From Medicago truncatula (taxonomy: Eukaryota > Streptophyta > Magnoliopsida > Fabales > Fabaceae), in NCBI RefSeq assembly GCF_003473485.1, contig NC_053042.1, positions 31,540,762 through 31,604,761 on the forward strand: a stretch of 64,000 nt of DNA. Reading direction: 5' to 3'. Below are positions 12,301 through 23,470 of this stretch, piece after piece. A program made the translations under genes and the position numbers. Each line of letters begins with the position of its first letter. The first letter of the stretch is position 1. The notes beneath the pieces were generated by a model. That model was given only the letters and a program-made list of their open reading frames with translations, ran no database searches and was not told the origin of the DNA.

Positions 12301-14354
12301 GAGATACAAATCATCATACTTAAAATTCCATACTTGACGCAAAAGCATTTTCTTAGTAGATGGAGTTGCCGAGTCAGCTAAATGGATAAAATTGTAATGG
12401 CCTATAATGAATTAAGTCAAGAAATAGATCATTAAATTTAAGTCCCTCTGAAAATTTGACCCAAGTTTTGTTGGTCTCTCTCTCTATATCTAATTATTGG
12501 ACTAGTAAACATTTGGTTTAACACCTTCCTGAATACCCAACCCCCCCCCCCCCCCAAGAGGAGATTCCATCATCTTTTCAATAATGGGAGGTATAAGTCC
12601 ATAACTAATAAGCAAACCAACAGCCCAAAATTGCAATGTAGTTCTGTTTGATTTTGCAACTTTAGTACTCAGTTTTAAAGCAGAAGATGAACGATAATGA
12701 ATTAAAAAAGCATGTGCATGGGTCTAATATGTTTCCACTTTTATGTGTGAAAGGCAAGAAAAAAATTAAGTCAGTCAGAAATTTATAGCATCTCACTTCA
12801 ATAGGTAATAAAATAATATCAAAGTTTTCTTTTACCCTTTTTCCCATCAAATGGTACATCACTAATAGATGCATGACATAAACAGCAACTAATCACTACA
12901 ATTGTACGCAACATAAAGGAAAAGGAAAACAGAAAACGAACATGACAATTAAAATGAATTAATTAGGCATGTGAAACTAATACCACCCCCATTTGATATT
13001 ATTACTAAAAGTAAACAACCACATTTAAGTGGAAGGATGGCAAGTTAAGAAAAAGACCTAGATTAGGTGAACAATTTATGGTAACATTGAAAGTAACCGT
13101 TCAACAAACAACATTGCAAATTCATACAAAACCCAAAAAAGGAAAGAAAGCAAATCAAAATTGAACAAGTCCCAACTATCATCACTATAAAAGGCAAAAA
13201 AAACAAAATTCACAAACCTGAAAGGAACTGTTGAGGCAGCGGGAAATCTGTTTGAAAAGTTGAACCATGCAGCGTTGAAATTCAGCATTCTGTGTTGCCT
13301 CCAACACTTCCTCAAGTTCTCCAAGAAAGAGAATTTCCTTCTGACAATTAGTAACAGGCCAATACTTCAACAAACCCCGAATAACCGTATCAGCGAGCTT
13401 AAAATCCTTTTCCACAAACTGAGTTATGCAGTAAGACAACTGTTGGTGGTACATAACAACCGATTTCGGCTTATGCAAAGGCAAAAGAGCCCTAACAAGA
13501 AACAACTTATGCTCCTCTTTCATAGGCAAAGCAAACCCATTAATAATACTACCCAAAATCTCCAAAAGCTCCCCAATACCACAGTGTCGCTCAGTCTCAT
13601 ATATAAACCGATAAAAAATATTGTTAATTGCTTTTCTAATAAACGGTCTATGAACCATGAATTTTCCATATATACGATGCAGAATAGTTTTCAAATACTC
13701 ACGCTCACGAGGATCCTCAGAATCGAATAAATCTAGCAACTTTAACACAAAGGAATGATCAATGTACCGTTTTGCAACCTTTGTATCAGTATCAGATGAA
13801 ACCACATATCTAAGCAAAAGCTCATAAACCAGTTGCAAGTGTGGCCATGCCGGCTCCAAACAAGGCTCTTCCTCTTCAGGATCAGTCGGCTCAGTCCCGG
13901 TGTTCTCATGCGACGCAGGCGGCAAGCACCGGAAAATGTTGATAGATATCATCCTAATCATCTCTTCTTGACAATTCTCCGAAATTTTCCCCGAACCCGA
14001 TTGAATAAACTCAACAAGCTCTATCAAAGCTTGACGCTTGATCTCTTTTTCGCGAACGCTCTTCAGCGTATCAGTGAAATCAAGCGAGAAACAACATACA
14101 TGAAGTTTCCTCAGAAAGATATTTTGTCTCTCGGAAACCGGAACATCGCGGAATAAAGGAACGGGTTCCATTGTACCGGAAGATGGAGTCAAAGGCATCA
14201 CGACGCCGGAATTTACGGTGGAGGCACCGCCACGGGAGCCATGGTTGACGATAACCGGAGCTGCTGAATTGCGGTTGTTACCGGACGGTGGTGGATCGGT
14301 TGAATCCGATTTGGAGGGCTTTTTATGCCCTCCTTTCATCATTTTCTTGAACAT
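9390..14354 (-). CDS. PP2A 56-kDa regulatory subunit B' (B56 family)
   Basis: Two coding exons: 13218-14354 (379 codons, from ATG to SSFQ) and 9390-9713 (from VAERALFLW to stop), in phase 0, giving 486 residues, normal for plant B' beta/theta-type subunits. The first 65 residues are a low-complexity Lys/Ser/Pro/Gly-rich tail starting [15 protein letters not shown]. The HEAT-like B56 core follows, with [19 protein letters not shown], then [45 protein letters not shown] and [18 protein letters not shown]. The HRIYGKF region belongs to the pocket that binds LxxIxE substrate motifs in this family. The protein joins the PP2A scaffold and catalytic subunits and sets substrate choice and location. 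The 3.5 kb intron holds two same-strand RTE retrotransposon fragments. Family is certain; the exact isoform is not. Confidence 0.97.
10398..10700 (-). mobile_element. Degenerate 3' end of an RTE-type non-LTR retrotransposon in the PP2A intron
   Basis: On the minus strand, broken frames give [12 protein letters not shown] and IADPT, followed by a tail in which the plus strand reads AACAACAATTGCC and CTCACTAGGTAGGGTC. These match the recalled C-terminus and 3' tail of plant RTE elements (HVWRRPxxAPVRRVD, VADPT, CCACTTAGTGGGAT). Several stops and frame changes make it a fossil. Confidence 0.6.
11545..11850 (-). mobile_element. RTE-type retrotransposon C-terminal coding fragment in the PP2A intron
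   Basis: Two overlapping minus-strand frames give [20 protein letters not shown] and then [20 protein letters not shown] with [15 protein letters not shown]. This is the characteristic C-terminal block of plant RTE-type LINEs. The frame break lies near 11760. It is sense relative to the PP2A transcript and within the intron. Confidence 0.75.
12541..12555. repeat. C15 homopolymer in the PP2A intron
   Basis: Fifteen consecutive C on the plus strand, a G run in the PP2A pre-mRNA. The length may be an assembly estimate. Confidence 0.95.
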
Positions 14355-14885
14355 TTTGTCTTCTCGTTACGAAACCCTAACCCTAGAATCTGATTCAGAA
14401 TAAGTGATTAATTCTTGAATTGAGTGATTAAGTGAGTTGCATGGGGAAAAGCGATTCATCGAACGAAGCTAATCCATGAATTTATTTTTTTTTCGATTTT
14501 TGAATCGAATTGAAACGGATCTGAAAGAGAAGAATGAAAGGTTGAAGAAGAAGGAGGAGGTTAAGGAGAATGGTGAAGGAGAGTGATGATTGGTGAATTG
14601 AGTAAGGTAGGGATCATGGTGACGAATTCATCGTCGGAGAAAAATCGATCGTCGCCGGAAAGAATGGAGGAAATAAGATCGGTCGGAGAAGTATTCCGGC
14701 GAGGTAGAATAGAAAGAGTGAAAAGTGATTAAGGTAAGAGATTAGGGATATGTGTATAAGGGAAGAGAGTGATTATAGATTACAGTAATCGCCTTTTAGA
14801 GAAAACCTTGTTGTGTATTGCATCAGAAGAAAACCCTTCTCCTTTCTATAACTAAACTTTTCACAATTTTCTTGGTTCCAATATT
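14355..14885. other. 5' UTR and promoter region of the PP2A B' gene
   Basis: Read on the minus strand, the sequence before the ATG includes the leader CTAGGGTTAGGGTTTCGTAA, typical of plant housekeeping 5' UTRs, and purine/GA-rich stretches. The region around 14520-14720 is comparatively GC-rich. No separate gene is seen. Confidence 0.55.
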
Positions 14886-15032
14886 AATTTTAGGGTTAAA
14901 TATATTTTTGATCCCTATAAATATATCAACTTTTTGTTTTAATCCCTCTAAAATTTTCCTTCAACTTTTAGTTCTTATAAAATTTTCAATCATTACTTTT
15001 GGTCTCTCCTTTAAAGTTGGATCTGATATTTC
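14886..15032. repeat. Fragment of a legume-style TTAGGGTTAAATATATTTTT repeat
   Basis: It starts TTTTAGGGTTAAATATATTT and runs through phrases such as GATCCCTATAAATATATCAA and TTAATCCCTCTAAAATTTTC. These are familiar from dispersed terminal repeats of legume DNA transposons (recalled, not searched). Only one arm is present. Confidence 0.5.
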
Positions 15033-15759
15033 AAGTTGAATAAAATGAACATCAAAACGGAAAATAAAAAAACACTGTAATAAAAAAAATAAAGCTGCAC
15101 AAAAATGACGGAATCACATAAACATGCAAAATCCAAAATTAAAGATACGAAAAATTACTTATCTAACTAATAGAAGAAGAAGAAAAATATCTACCAAAAA
15201 AAAAAATCGAGTCATTTAGGTCAATTTGTGGGGTCCAGTCATTGGCCACTTGGCCAACATACATTTGACAACATGGAAGGTTGCATGTGATGACAAGTAG
15301 CAATGTGCATGGTATGCAGATAGTGTTGTGTATGAGTAACACATGTTATGGTGCATGCAATCCAAGAAACACGTGGTGTGGTGCATGTATTGCAAGGGAC
15401 ACTTAGAGCATACACATCCATGTCACCCAATTTGGTGGTATAAATGGACATATTCAATACATTATATTAGTTCATACTTCTCAGTTATTTAAACCACCCA
15501 ACTAAATTTTCCAAATATCCATACCACTCATCTAAAACTTTAAAATGGGTCTTACTTATTTCACAATATACTTCAAATTTATATTTTACATTAATAAAAA
15601 TATTGTTAATAAAATAGATCCAGCTTTTCAAATTATGTTTTCATCCCTTTAATGAATAAAATATTACTAATAAATGAAAAGGTGAAAGAATGGCTACGGC
15701 TACGTAGTAAAAATATTTACCACCACCACTATATCAATTATCAGTTCCCAAACTGACAC
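15033..15759. other. Intergenic, weak internal repeats
   Basis: Between 15310 and 15410 two imperfect copies of a unit like ACAC-TG-TG-TGGTGCATG-AT-CAAG follow one another. No gene is seen. Confidence 0.4.
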
Positions 15760-16220
15760 AAGGTTCTACACACTGGCAAAAGCATTACAAACTACGATCG
15801 ATATTTGTAAGCCAACTTTGATTTGATTTGCTTCTCCTATAAATAAGACCATAATCAAGCATTCACAACACACCACAAGAGAAGAACAACAAAAGCAAGA
15901 GAGAAAGAGAGTCTTGCTCAAAAGAGAAAAGTGATCCTCGTAAAAAGTTTCCTTTTGAGAGAAATAGGAAGTCAATTTGTGAGAGTGTTCCTTACAAATA
16001 GAGAGATATATTGTAGTGAGATCCACTTAAAGATGAAGTTGTTTTATTCCCATTATTATTATAGTGGAAGTTTAAGAGACCCGAGGACCCCGTGATTTTT
16101 TCCTTTCTCACATTGAGAAGGTTTTACACGCCAAAATTCCTTGTATCATTACGCTTATATTTCACGTTTCCGCTGAGTTCACGTAGGAGAGAAATTATGC
16201 AGATATTTTCCAACGCAATT
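15760..16220 (+). mobile_element. Probable Copia-type LTR remnant
   Basis: A TATA-like CTCCTATAAATAAGACC near 15835 is followed by a GA-rich leader and then CCCCGTGATTTTTTCC, TTGAGAAGGTTTTACACG, TTTCCGCTGAGTTC and a terminal TTTTCCAAC near 16213. This order resembles the R/U5 region of plant Tork/Tnt1-type Copia LTRs, which end TCCAACA. The 5' border, a primer-binding site and any internal region are not visible, so it would be a solo or truncated LTR. Confidence 0.45.
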
Positions 16221-16483
16221 AATCTTAAATCACCACTCTCATAAAATGGGAAAATAGGGTGGCGGCTAAGAATTGCGTTTGAGAGGGCGGTTAGCCAGTT
16301 ACCTCATAATAAATAGTCTCTTTTGTTTTTGTTTTACAAACTTCATAGGGTATTATTAATTCAAAGAAAATGTTAACAAGTGTTTTTGGAATACTAGTTA
16401 ATGAAACAAATATAATAATTTTTTGTAATTTATGTAATCAAAAAAATACTTAAATGTGCAGAAAATATTGTTTTCAATATAAA

Positions 16484-16580
16484 GGCTATGTTTGGTAAAA
16501 ATAATGGATAATTGATAAGCTAGTTGATAGCTGATGTCTGATAACTGATAAACTAATCTTTTTGTTTTTTCTTTTGTTTC
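16484..16580. mobile_element. Truncated copy of the TGTTTGGTAAAA MITE family
   Basis: It begins GGCTATGTTTGGTAAAAATA and continues with TTGATAAGCTAGTTGATAGC, as in the fuller copies at 32687 and 41687. It is cut off where the SINE at 16581 begins; the other end was not found. Confidence 0.55.
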
Positions 16581-16706
16581 TTTTTTGTCAAGTAGTCTAG
16601 TGGCTAGAGCTCACACAATTTAATTGTGGAGAAGTGGAGTGTCCAGGGTTCGAACTCCAGCCCTGCATATAAAATGCAATATCCCTACCAACTGAGCTAA
16701 GCTTTT
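16581..16706 (-). mobile_element. tRNA-derived SINE (copy B)
   Basis: On the minus strand it reads AAGCTTAGCTCAGTTGGTAG (A box), then CTGGAGTTCGAACCCTGG (B box), then a 3' part with AATTAAATTGTGTGAGCTCT and CCACTAGACTACTTGAC, and an A-rich tail seen as T's at 16581. The order matches copies at 24612, 28985 and 58600. It lies at the broken edge of a MITE. Confidence 0.85.
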
Positions 16707-17181
16707 GAGCATTTTTTATTTTTTAACTAGTGTCTCAGAGCCACTTGTTAACATGACCTTTAATTTAATTTGATTTTTCCTATTCAATAATAAATAAATA
16801 AATTATGTGAACTATATATAATTTTGAATGAATTGGATAATGGGGAAATGGATTAAGTGAGTGAGATGATTGAAAACCACAAGTGTAATCATGGAGTTGG
16901 TACGAGGGTATTACGTGGCCTGTAAGTCAAGAGAGTGAGGTTATGAGTTTCCACGTGGCATAGTAATGTCGTATATGATATCACTGACACATGTTGTGTG
17001 AGTTTCTTCCAACAAAAAATTTATGAGTAAAGGTACAAAGGTAGAAAGATTTTTCAGAAAAAGGAAACAAAGAGAGATTCCATCCATGAATGAAATAATA
17101 GGATTCTTCACATGTCTCTCCCCAAAATATCCGCAAAACTTTAAAAAGGATTTTTTTTTTTTAAATAATGTTTTATTTTCT
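16707..17181. other. Intergenic, no gene seen
   Basis: AT-rich sequence between the SINE and the left target duplication of the LINE. No feature recognised. Confidence 0.4.
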
Positions 17182-17224
17182 ATTAATTCCTCCCAATCTT
17201 TTTTTTTTTTGAGCAAAGACAAAA

Positions 17225-20200
17225 TTAGTGCATTTCATTTAGAAATAAAGAGTACATAGTAGATGGTACATCATTAAAAACATAGGGGCTAGGGTGAGAT
17301 AAGGATGCTCTAGCAATACTATGAGCAACCTTATTAGCTTGCCTCTTAACAAACGACACTGTAAAGTCGGGAATAGTAGATAAAAGGATTCGACATTGAG
17401 AGACTAGATCTCCAAACTCAGTATTAGGAACAATAGATGATGAAAGGGAATCTGCAAGTAATTTACAATCTGTTTCAAACCAAACAGAGTGAAATCCATT
17501 TGAAATAGCCATTTTGATAGCTTCGAGTAAGGCGATGGTTTCAGCTTCTAGGGACGAGGCATATAAGTGAATGTAACCTGATTTACCCAATACAAGTTGT
17601 CCCAAATGGTTCCTGAAGCACATTCCATATCCTATGGTAGAGTTGTTATCAAACATGGCAGCATCCGTGTTGCATTTAATCGTACCAAACCGCGGTTTCA
17701 CCCAAGAGGGAGTAAGCACTTGATTTTGCACTTGGAGCTTTGCTCTTTGCATACAACTCCATTCTTGTAAGGAGCCATTAGCACGGGAGATGATGTAAGT
17801 GGAAGTAGATTCTGATGCTTCCCATAACTTTGTGTTGCGACTTTTCCAGATGCTCCACAAGAGCATTGCGACTAGGGGCTGTTGGTGGAGCAGCAACCTG
17901 TCAAAAAAATCAAACAGAGTGTTTGTGAAATTATCTGCTGTTAGAAGAAGATCACGGACCAGGTTTCCCATTCCAATATTCTCCCAACATTCCATGGCCT
18001 TGGAACAAACAAAGAATGTGTGCATGTGAGTTTCCGCCAACAAATCACAAGAGACACATGATTCACTACATGGAACGCCGCGTGTAATGAGATTCACTCG
18101 TGTAGGAAGACATTGGTGAGCAAGACGCCAGAGAAATGAGCGCACTCGAGGAGGAACTTTAAGATTCCAAAGAGCCATCCATTTATGGTTAAGGAAGCAT
18201 GCAAGAGATCAATACATATACGGTAGGCAGATTTTACTGAATAAGAGCCATCTACCGAGGTCTTCCAGATACGAATATCCTCACTTTGGGTGGAATATAG
18301 TGGTATTGCAAGGATGGATGCAGCATCCGAAGGATTAAATAAAGATCGCACAAGTGTATGATTCCAAGAATTCATACCCGTGTGAAGGAGGTGAGCAACC
18401 GTGATATCATTATAATGCAAAGGCGGAGTAGTAGAAGGCTTAAGAGAGGGAAGACCGCAGATCCAAGGCATAGTCCACACATTTATTTTGGAACCATTTC
18501 CAATCTTCCACCTGTGTCCTAAGGTAAGCAAGTGCTGGGTACTCCAAAGACTCCTCCAAGTATAGCTTGGATTATGACCAAGAGAGGCATCCAAGAAATC
18601 CCTACGCGGGAAATATTTGGCTTTGAGGATACGAGTAAGTAAGGAGGTAGAGTCGGTCAAGAGTTTCCAACTTTGTTTACCAAGCATTGAAAGATTGAAA
18701 GCTTCCATGTTACGAAAACTGAGGCCGCCGAGGGTTTTATGATAAGTGAGTTTCTCCCATCGCATCCAATTTATACCACGACGACCATTCTTTTTAGAAC
18801 CCCAATAAAATGAATTCATTATTCTCTCAATTTCCGCACAAAGTGAAGTAGGGAGAAGGAAGGCACCCATACAATAAGAGGGAATAGCCTGAGCAGTAGA
18901 TTTGATCAAAATTTCCTTACCAGCACGGGAAAGTGACCGAGCACTCCAAGATTGACATTTGTTCCATATCCGATCCTTCAGATATGAGAAGATCGCCTTC
19001 TTGCTGCGCCCAACTATGGAGGGAAGGCCCAAATATTTACCACTACCAATAGCACCAGTAACACCAAGTGAGTGAGAGATGGCAGAAATAATGTCATGAG
19101 GCGTGTTGGTACTAAAAGCAATTGCGGATTTCCCATAATTGATAGCTTGACCGGAGGCATTTTCATAATGCATGAGGATCTCTTTAAGACTTTGAGCTTC
19201 AGCCATGGTAGCTTTGCAGAATAAAAAGCTATCATCTGCGAATAATAAGTGGCTAACCGACGGTGCTGCGCGGCAGATACGGTTGCCATGAAGCTGACCC
19301 CTTAATTCACGATTTTTAATAATTGCTGATAGGCCTTCGGCACAGATGATGTAGAGATAAGGTGAGAGAGGGCAGCCTTGCCGGAGTCCACGTTCAGGGG
19401 TGATAGGTCCAATGCGATCGCCATTAAAGATAACATGATATTCCACAGAAGTGATGCACATCATCATCCATGATACCCACCGAGTACAAAAACCCATCTT
19501 GTCAAGAATAGCTTTAAGGTACAACCAGCTAACACTATCAAAAGCCTTAGAGATATCAAGTTTCAGAGCCACCTCACCAATTTTACCTTTGGTTTTGCAG
19601 CGCATATGATGTAAGATTTCAAAGGCCGTTAAAGCATTATCCATGATAGAGCGGGAGTGAACGAATGCTGCCTGTTCATGAGATATCCAGTTATTGATCA
19701 AGGGCCGAAGACGATTTGCTAAAACCTTTGAGATAATCTTATAAAGAACATTGCAAAGAGAGATGGGACGGAGATCCTTCATAGATTCTGGATTATCACC
19801 TTTCGGCACAAGAACAATATTTGTTGAATTCAAATTCGGTGGTAAGGAACCAGAATCTATCCATGCAGTGGCTGAAGTAAACAACTCGCTCCCGATCTCA
19901 TCCCAAAATTTTTGGTAGAATGCCGGATTTAGGCCGTCGGGACCCGGTGATTTATCCGGATGCATACTAAAAACTGCGTCTTTGAACTCACTTTCAGTAA
20001 AGGGTGCGGTGAGTGTGTTGTTTTCTTCAATGGAGACTCTTGGTTGTACACAAGAAATGATAGGATGGTGATCGCCTTGCTGAGAAGTGAAGATATTCGT
20101 AAAATAATTACGGACAAGTGAACAGAGTTCGTCGTGAGCTACAATCCAATTGCCTGATGGGTCACGAAGCTTTTTTATAGTGTTTTTCCTCTTCCTGGCA

Positions 20201-21282
20201 GATGCTGATGCGTGGAAAAATTTGCTGTTAGTATCGCCATCAGCTAACCAATAAACCTTAGCGCGCTGCCTCCAATAGGTGTCTTCCTGAAGTAACAGGT
20301 TGGCAAGATTTTTCTGCATATCTTCAACTTGTGGATCAATCGCATCCCTTGAGGAGTTGCGGATATCTTCTAATTGTGCACGTTGTTTATTAATTTGCTG
20401 TCTGAAATTGGGAGATATATTTTTGCTCCATGAGTTAATGTCCTCTATGCAGTAGCTAATTTTTGATATTATGCTTGAGGATGGGTATTGGTTCCAATTC
20501 TCTTTCACAAGTTGGATAAGAGAAGGTTCAAGTAGCCATGCGTTATTGAAGCGAAAACTGCGGTGAGGTTGCCTCCAAGGGATAGGGTCAAGCTGTAGAA
20601 GGAGAGGCGTGTGATCCGAGACGGGTGCTGCAAGAGTTTGGAGAGTTGAATTTGGAAATAATGAATGCCAAGAAGAAGTGACAAGGGCACGATCAAGACG
20701 TGCTTCTTTGGAAGAGGCAGTACCAATACTTTTGAACCAAGTAAATTGGTATCCAATAAGTGGTAAGTCAAATAGGTTACAGTCTGTGACAGCATTTTGA
20801 AAGCCTCTAATAAGCCAAGATGGACGATCCGGTCCCCCTCTCTTGTCTGTTGTAGATAAGTGGTCGTTGAAGTCACCAATGATACACCACGGATCACTTG
20901 AGAGGGTGCTGAGATACCGGAGTAAGTCCCAAGACTCTCTCCGTCTACCGGAGTCTGAATAACCATAGAAGGCAGTAAGTCTCCAATTGCCTACTGTAGG
21001 GTCTTGAATATGCAGGTTTATAAAGTTTTGAGTATAATTTATAAGCGAACAGTTAATGGAATTACGCCATAAAACAGCAAGTCCGCCACTTCTGCCAATT
21101 CGATCAACTGAGAAATGATTATCAAAGCCAATTGTGTAGCATAAATCTGAAATTTTATTTCCATTAACAAGAGTTTCAATAAGAATTACAATGTCCGGTT
21201 TATAGACTCGGACCATGTCTTTTATTGACGGAACTGCCTTAACGTTCCCCAAGCCTCGGCAGTTCCAAGCTATGATATTCAT
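17225..21282 (-). pseudogene. LINE ORF2: endonuclease, reverse transcriptase and RNase H, one frameshift
   Basis: Frame one runs 21282 to about 18180. It starts MNIIAWNCRGLGN, the apurinic-like endonuclease, with IGDFNDHLS and SDHTPLLLQL. Reverse transcriptase follows, with SPGPDGLNPAFYQKFW, LRPISLCNVLYKIISKVLAN, LKLDISKAFDSVSW, GLRQGCPLSPYLYIICAEGL and the catalytic LLFADDSFLF. After the frameshift the second frame, 18178-17225, gives WNLKVPPRVRSFLWRLAHQC (zf-RVT with SCVSCDLLAETHMHTFFVC), then an RNase H domain: IKCNTDAAMF, ASSLEAETIALLEAI, WFETDCKLLADSL and ANKVAHSIARASL. RNase H residues D, E and D appear kept. The protein nicks target DNA and copies the RNA by target-primed reverse transcription. 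I see only one lesion, which could be real or a sequencing error. Confidence 0.93.
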
Positions 21283-22490
21283 TTCGCCTGGCAGGCCTGG
21301 GAGCCAGGCTCTGCCAATAAAAAAGAAGGCGACGACTGAGAGACTTCCATGGGCGTCACTGAGTTTTTGTCACCATTTCCTGTAGGTGCACGGTTTCCCT
21401 GTGGGGTAGGGGAGTCAGCAAGAATTTTCTCATTAGTTGTTGCAGAAAGGATAGGTGGGAGCTGGGATTCAAAATTCATTGGCTGCTCAATTTTATTAAT
21501 GCCTCTTGACCGTTTTGCTTTGATTGAAATAGATGCCTCTGAATTTTCCTCTTGTAACAGCTCATCAGTAATTTTCCCCTTAAAATTAGTAACCGCCTGA
21601 CTATTAATTGTTGGAGGGCGCATTAATTGTGGATTCCTTAGTAAACTTGCCAAATTGACAGGTTTAGTAACTGCGGATTCTGCATTTATTGCTTGAGCTT
21701 GACTGCTAGATACTGTAACTGTCATCGGTGAATGGATTGCAATGCCGGAAGCTTGTTGCCGGTGGGAGGAATTTTGCTTTTCAACTCGCAGATCAGGGGT
21801 CCAGAATCGTGTTCCATCATCAGAGTCGATGGAGTAGAGTTTTTCACAATAATCCTCGATATGACCAAGCATGCCACAGAAGTAACAGAAATTACCTAGG
21901 CGTTCATATTTGAATCGAATATAGCTTGATTCGCCTCCTGGCTTCTTGATCTTTTTCTGGCGCTTCAATGGCTTTGTAACATCCAACATAACTCTGATCC
22001 TCATATAGGTACGGAGGTGATTCGAATTGTTCTTGGCGTCGTACTCAATAAAATCACCGAGGAAATTTGCTATGTCTTTCCCTACCTTTTCTGACATAAG
22101 ACCAACTGGCACATCGTGAACCTGGATCCAGAATGGCACAAATTGAAGGTTTGCTTGGTTTGGTGCGCCATTTTCTGGAAGGACATTGAGGACAAGGAGA
22201 TGGTTATCAAAGTACCATGGCCCTTTCTTGATGATTCTCTGCAGGTCAAGATGGTGAAAGAATTGGAAAGTGTAAAGACCTGGTTCTGCCTCTTGAATTT
22301 TCACACCTTTGACAGGACTCCAAAATGATTCAATTTTTTCCATCATCATATAGGAGCGAATTGGTCTATTAGTGAGGAAGCGGCCGACAAGGCAAAGGCG
22401 GGGGTCTGTTGTTTGGTTGGGAATTTCATCAGGTTGGAAATCAAGTTCTTCTTCCTCATCATTCAAAGAGAGATGATGAAAGGATGCCAT
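21279..22490 (-). CDS. LINE ORF1 protein (DUF4283-like, CCHC zinc knuckle), 403 aa
   Basis: I chose the ATG at 22490 (MASFHHLSLNDEEEELDF); the frame is open further upstream, but only with a GTG. The N-terminal half is DUF4283-like: VGRFLTNRPIRSYMMMEKIE, then GPWYFDNHLLVLN, then FVPFWIQVHDVPVGLMSEKV. A zinc knuckle, CYFCGMLGHIEDYC, sits at about residues 200-213 and fits CX2CX4HX4C. The rest is a polar, low-complexity tail. In plant L1 elements this protein is thought to bind the element RNA as a chaperone. The frame is intact. Its stop overlaps the ORF2 start as ATGA. Confidence 0.92.
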   Translation of the reverse strand: MASFHHLSLNDEEEELDFQPDEIPNQTTDPRLCLVGRFLTNRPIRSYMMMEKIESFWSPVKGVKIQEAEPGLYTFQFFHHLDLQRIIKKGPWYFDNHLLVLNVLPENGAPNQANLQFVPFWIQVHDVPVGLMSEKVGKDIANFLGDFIEYDAKNNSNHLRTYMRIRVMLDVTKPLKRQKKIKKPGGESSYIRFKYERLGNFCYFCGMLGHIEDYCEKLYSIDSDDGTRFWTPDLRVEKQNSSHRQQASGIAIHSPMTVTVSSSQAQAINAESAVTKPVNLASLLRNPQLMRPPTINSQAVTNFKGKITDELLQEENSEASISIKAKRSRGINKIEQPMNFESQLPPILSATTNEKILADSPTPQGNRAPTGNGDKNSVTPMEVSQSSPSFLLAEPGSQACQAK

Positions 22491-22530
22491 GAAAGGAAGT
22501 GAGGTCAAGGGAAAGGTAATGAAGGGATTG

Positions 22531-22622
22531 CTTCTCACAAGGAGAGAATGATACTGTTACTTCTCACAAGGAGAGAATAGATCTAGTGTAACACTAAAAT
22601 TTCACAAGGAGAGAATGATACA
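22531..22622 (-). repeat. Three short direct repeats at the 5' end of the LINE
   Basis: The word TCACAAGGAGAGAAT (plus strand) occurs three times, starting about 22535, 22564 and 22602, two of them followed by GATAC. They lie just before the ORF1 ATG on the minus strand, at the element's 5' UTR/promoter position. Confidence 0.85.
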
Positions 22623-22665
22623 AGTATGAGATTTTGACAACAAAGAGATTAATTCCTCCCAATCT

Positions 22666-23093
22666 ATAATGTGTATATTTGGTTCCACGTACGAGTCAGA
22701 ATTTATTACGAAATGTAAAATTAATTCTGAAACGTTTGATTTTGTCTATATTTTTTTTATATTATTATTTTTATTTGAAGCAAGAATTTGTAATTTTAAA
22801 ATTAAATTTTCCTTTTTTTCCTTAAAAAATATTATTTTAAAATTGATGTTTATATACAAAGTAATGGATTTTAAAATAGAGGGACCAATTTTATAAAATG
22901 GTCAAAATAAGGGACTTAAAATGGCTATTAAACGAAAAAAACAATATAATATCTTTCAAAAAAATATAAAAATATAATATAAATCTTTATCTATTTGAAT
23001 GACGCCAACAAAATAACTCAAATTTGTTTAAGGGTATAATTAGGAGGAGAAGAGTCAGCCCAAAACGAGTTAAAACGCAAGTTTATTCCCTAC
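22666..23093. other. Intergenic, repeat fragment, no gene
   Basis: AT-rich. Phrases AGAGGGACCAATTTTATAAA and AAAATAAGGGACTTAAAATG (22880-22922) resemble one arm of a legume transposon terminal repeat. Confidence 0.4.
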
Positions 23094-23394
23094 AAAATTT
23101 TAAGAGAATTGTTGTTGACACATATGCATTGGCTGTGTCACACTAGTAATTTACCGAAATGCCCCTCGGCAGTTAGCTGCTGAATTATGGAACCGGCTGC
23201 AGTTAACTACCGAGGAAAACTTCGACAGTAAACTACCGAGGAAAACTAAAAAGTTCGGCAGTTAACTGCCGAAGAAACCTCAAACCTGTTTTTTTTTTTT
23301 ACAAAAACCATAAATTGTACTTAATAATATTTATTGATTTTGAATGTTTCCATCATTATTTTGTACGATTCAAACAGTTGCAGTATTATACTTA

Positions 23395-23470
<76 letters not shown>

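Larger units (their letters stand above)
17200..22647 (-). mobile_element. Full-length L1-type LINE with an exact 18-bp target-site duplication
   Basis: The same 18 bases, ATTAATTCCTCCCAATCT, flank the element at 17182-17199 and 22648-22665. The 3' end on the minus strand is a poly-A tail (about 11 T on the plus strand at 17200-17210). The 5' end carries three short repeats, then ORF1 (DUF4283-like plus CCHC knuckle) and ORF2 (endonuclease, reverse transcriptase, RNase H). Total length is 5.45 kb. Exact TSDs at both ends show one intact insertion rather than a 5'-truncated copy, and their identity suggests it is fairly young. ORF2 has a single frameshift near 18180, so this copy is probably not autonomous now. 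Confidence 0.95.

Noticed and set aside
13260..13730. 156-codon plus-strand open frame
   Set aside because: It lies antisense to the PP2A B' exon, whose conserved protein fully explains the sequence.
20505..20966. 153-codon minus-strand open frame
   Set aside because: Overlaps LINE ORF2 endonuclease in another frame; the ORF2 frame has clear domain motifs.
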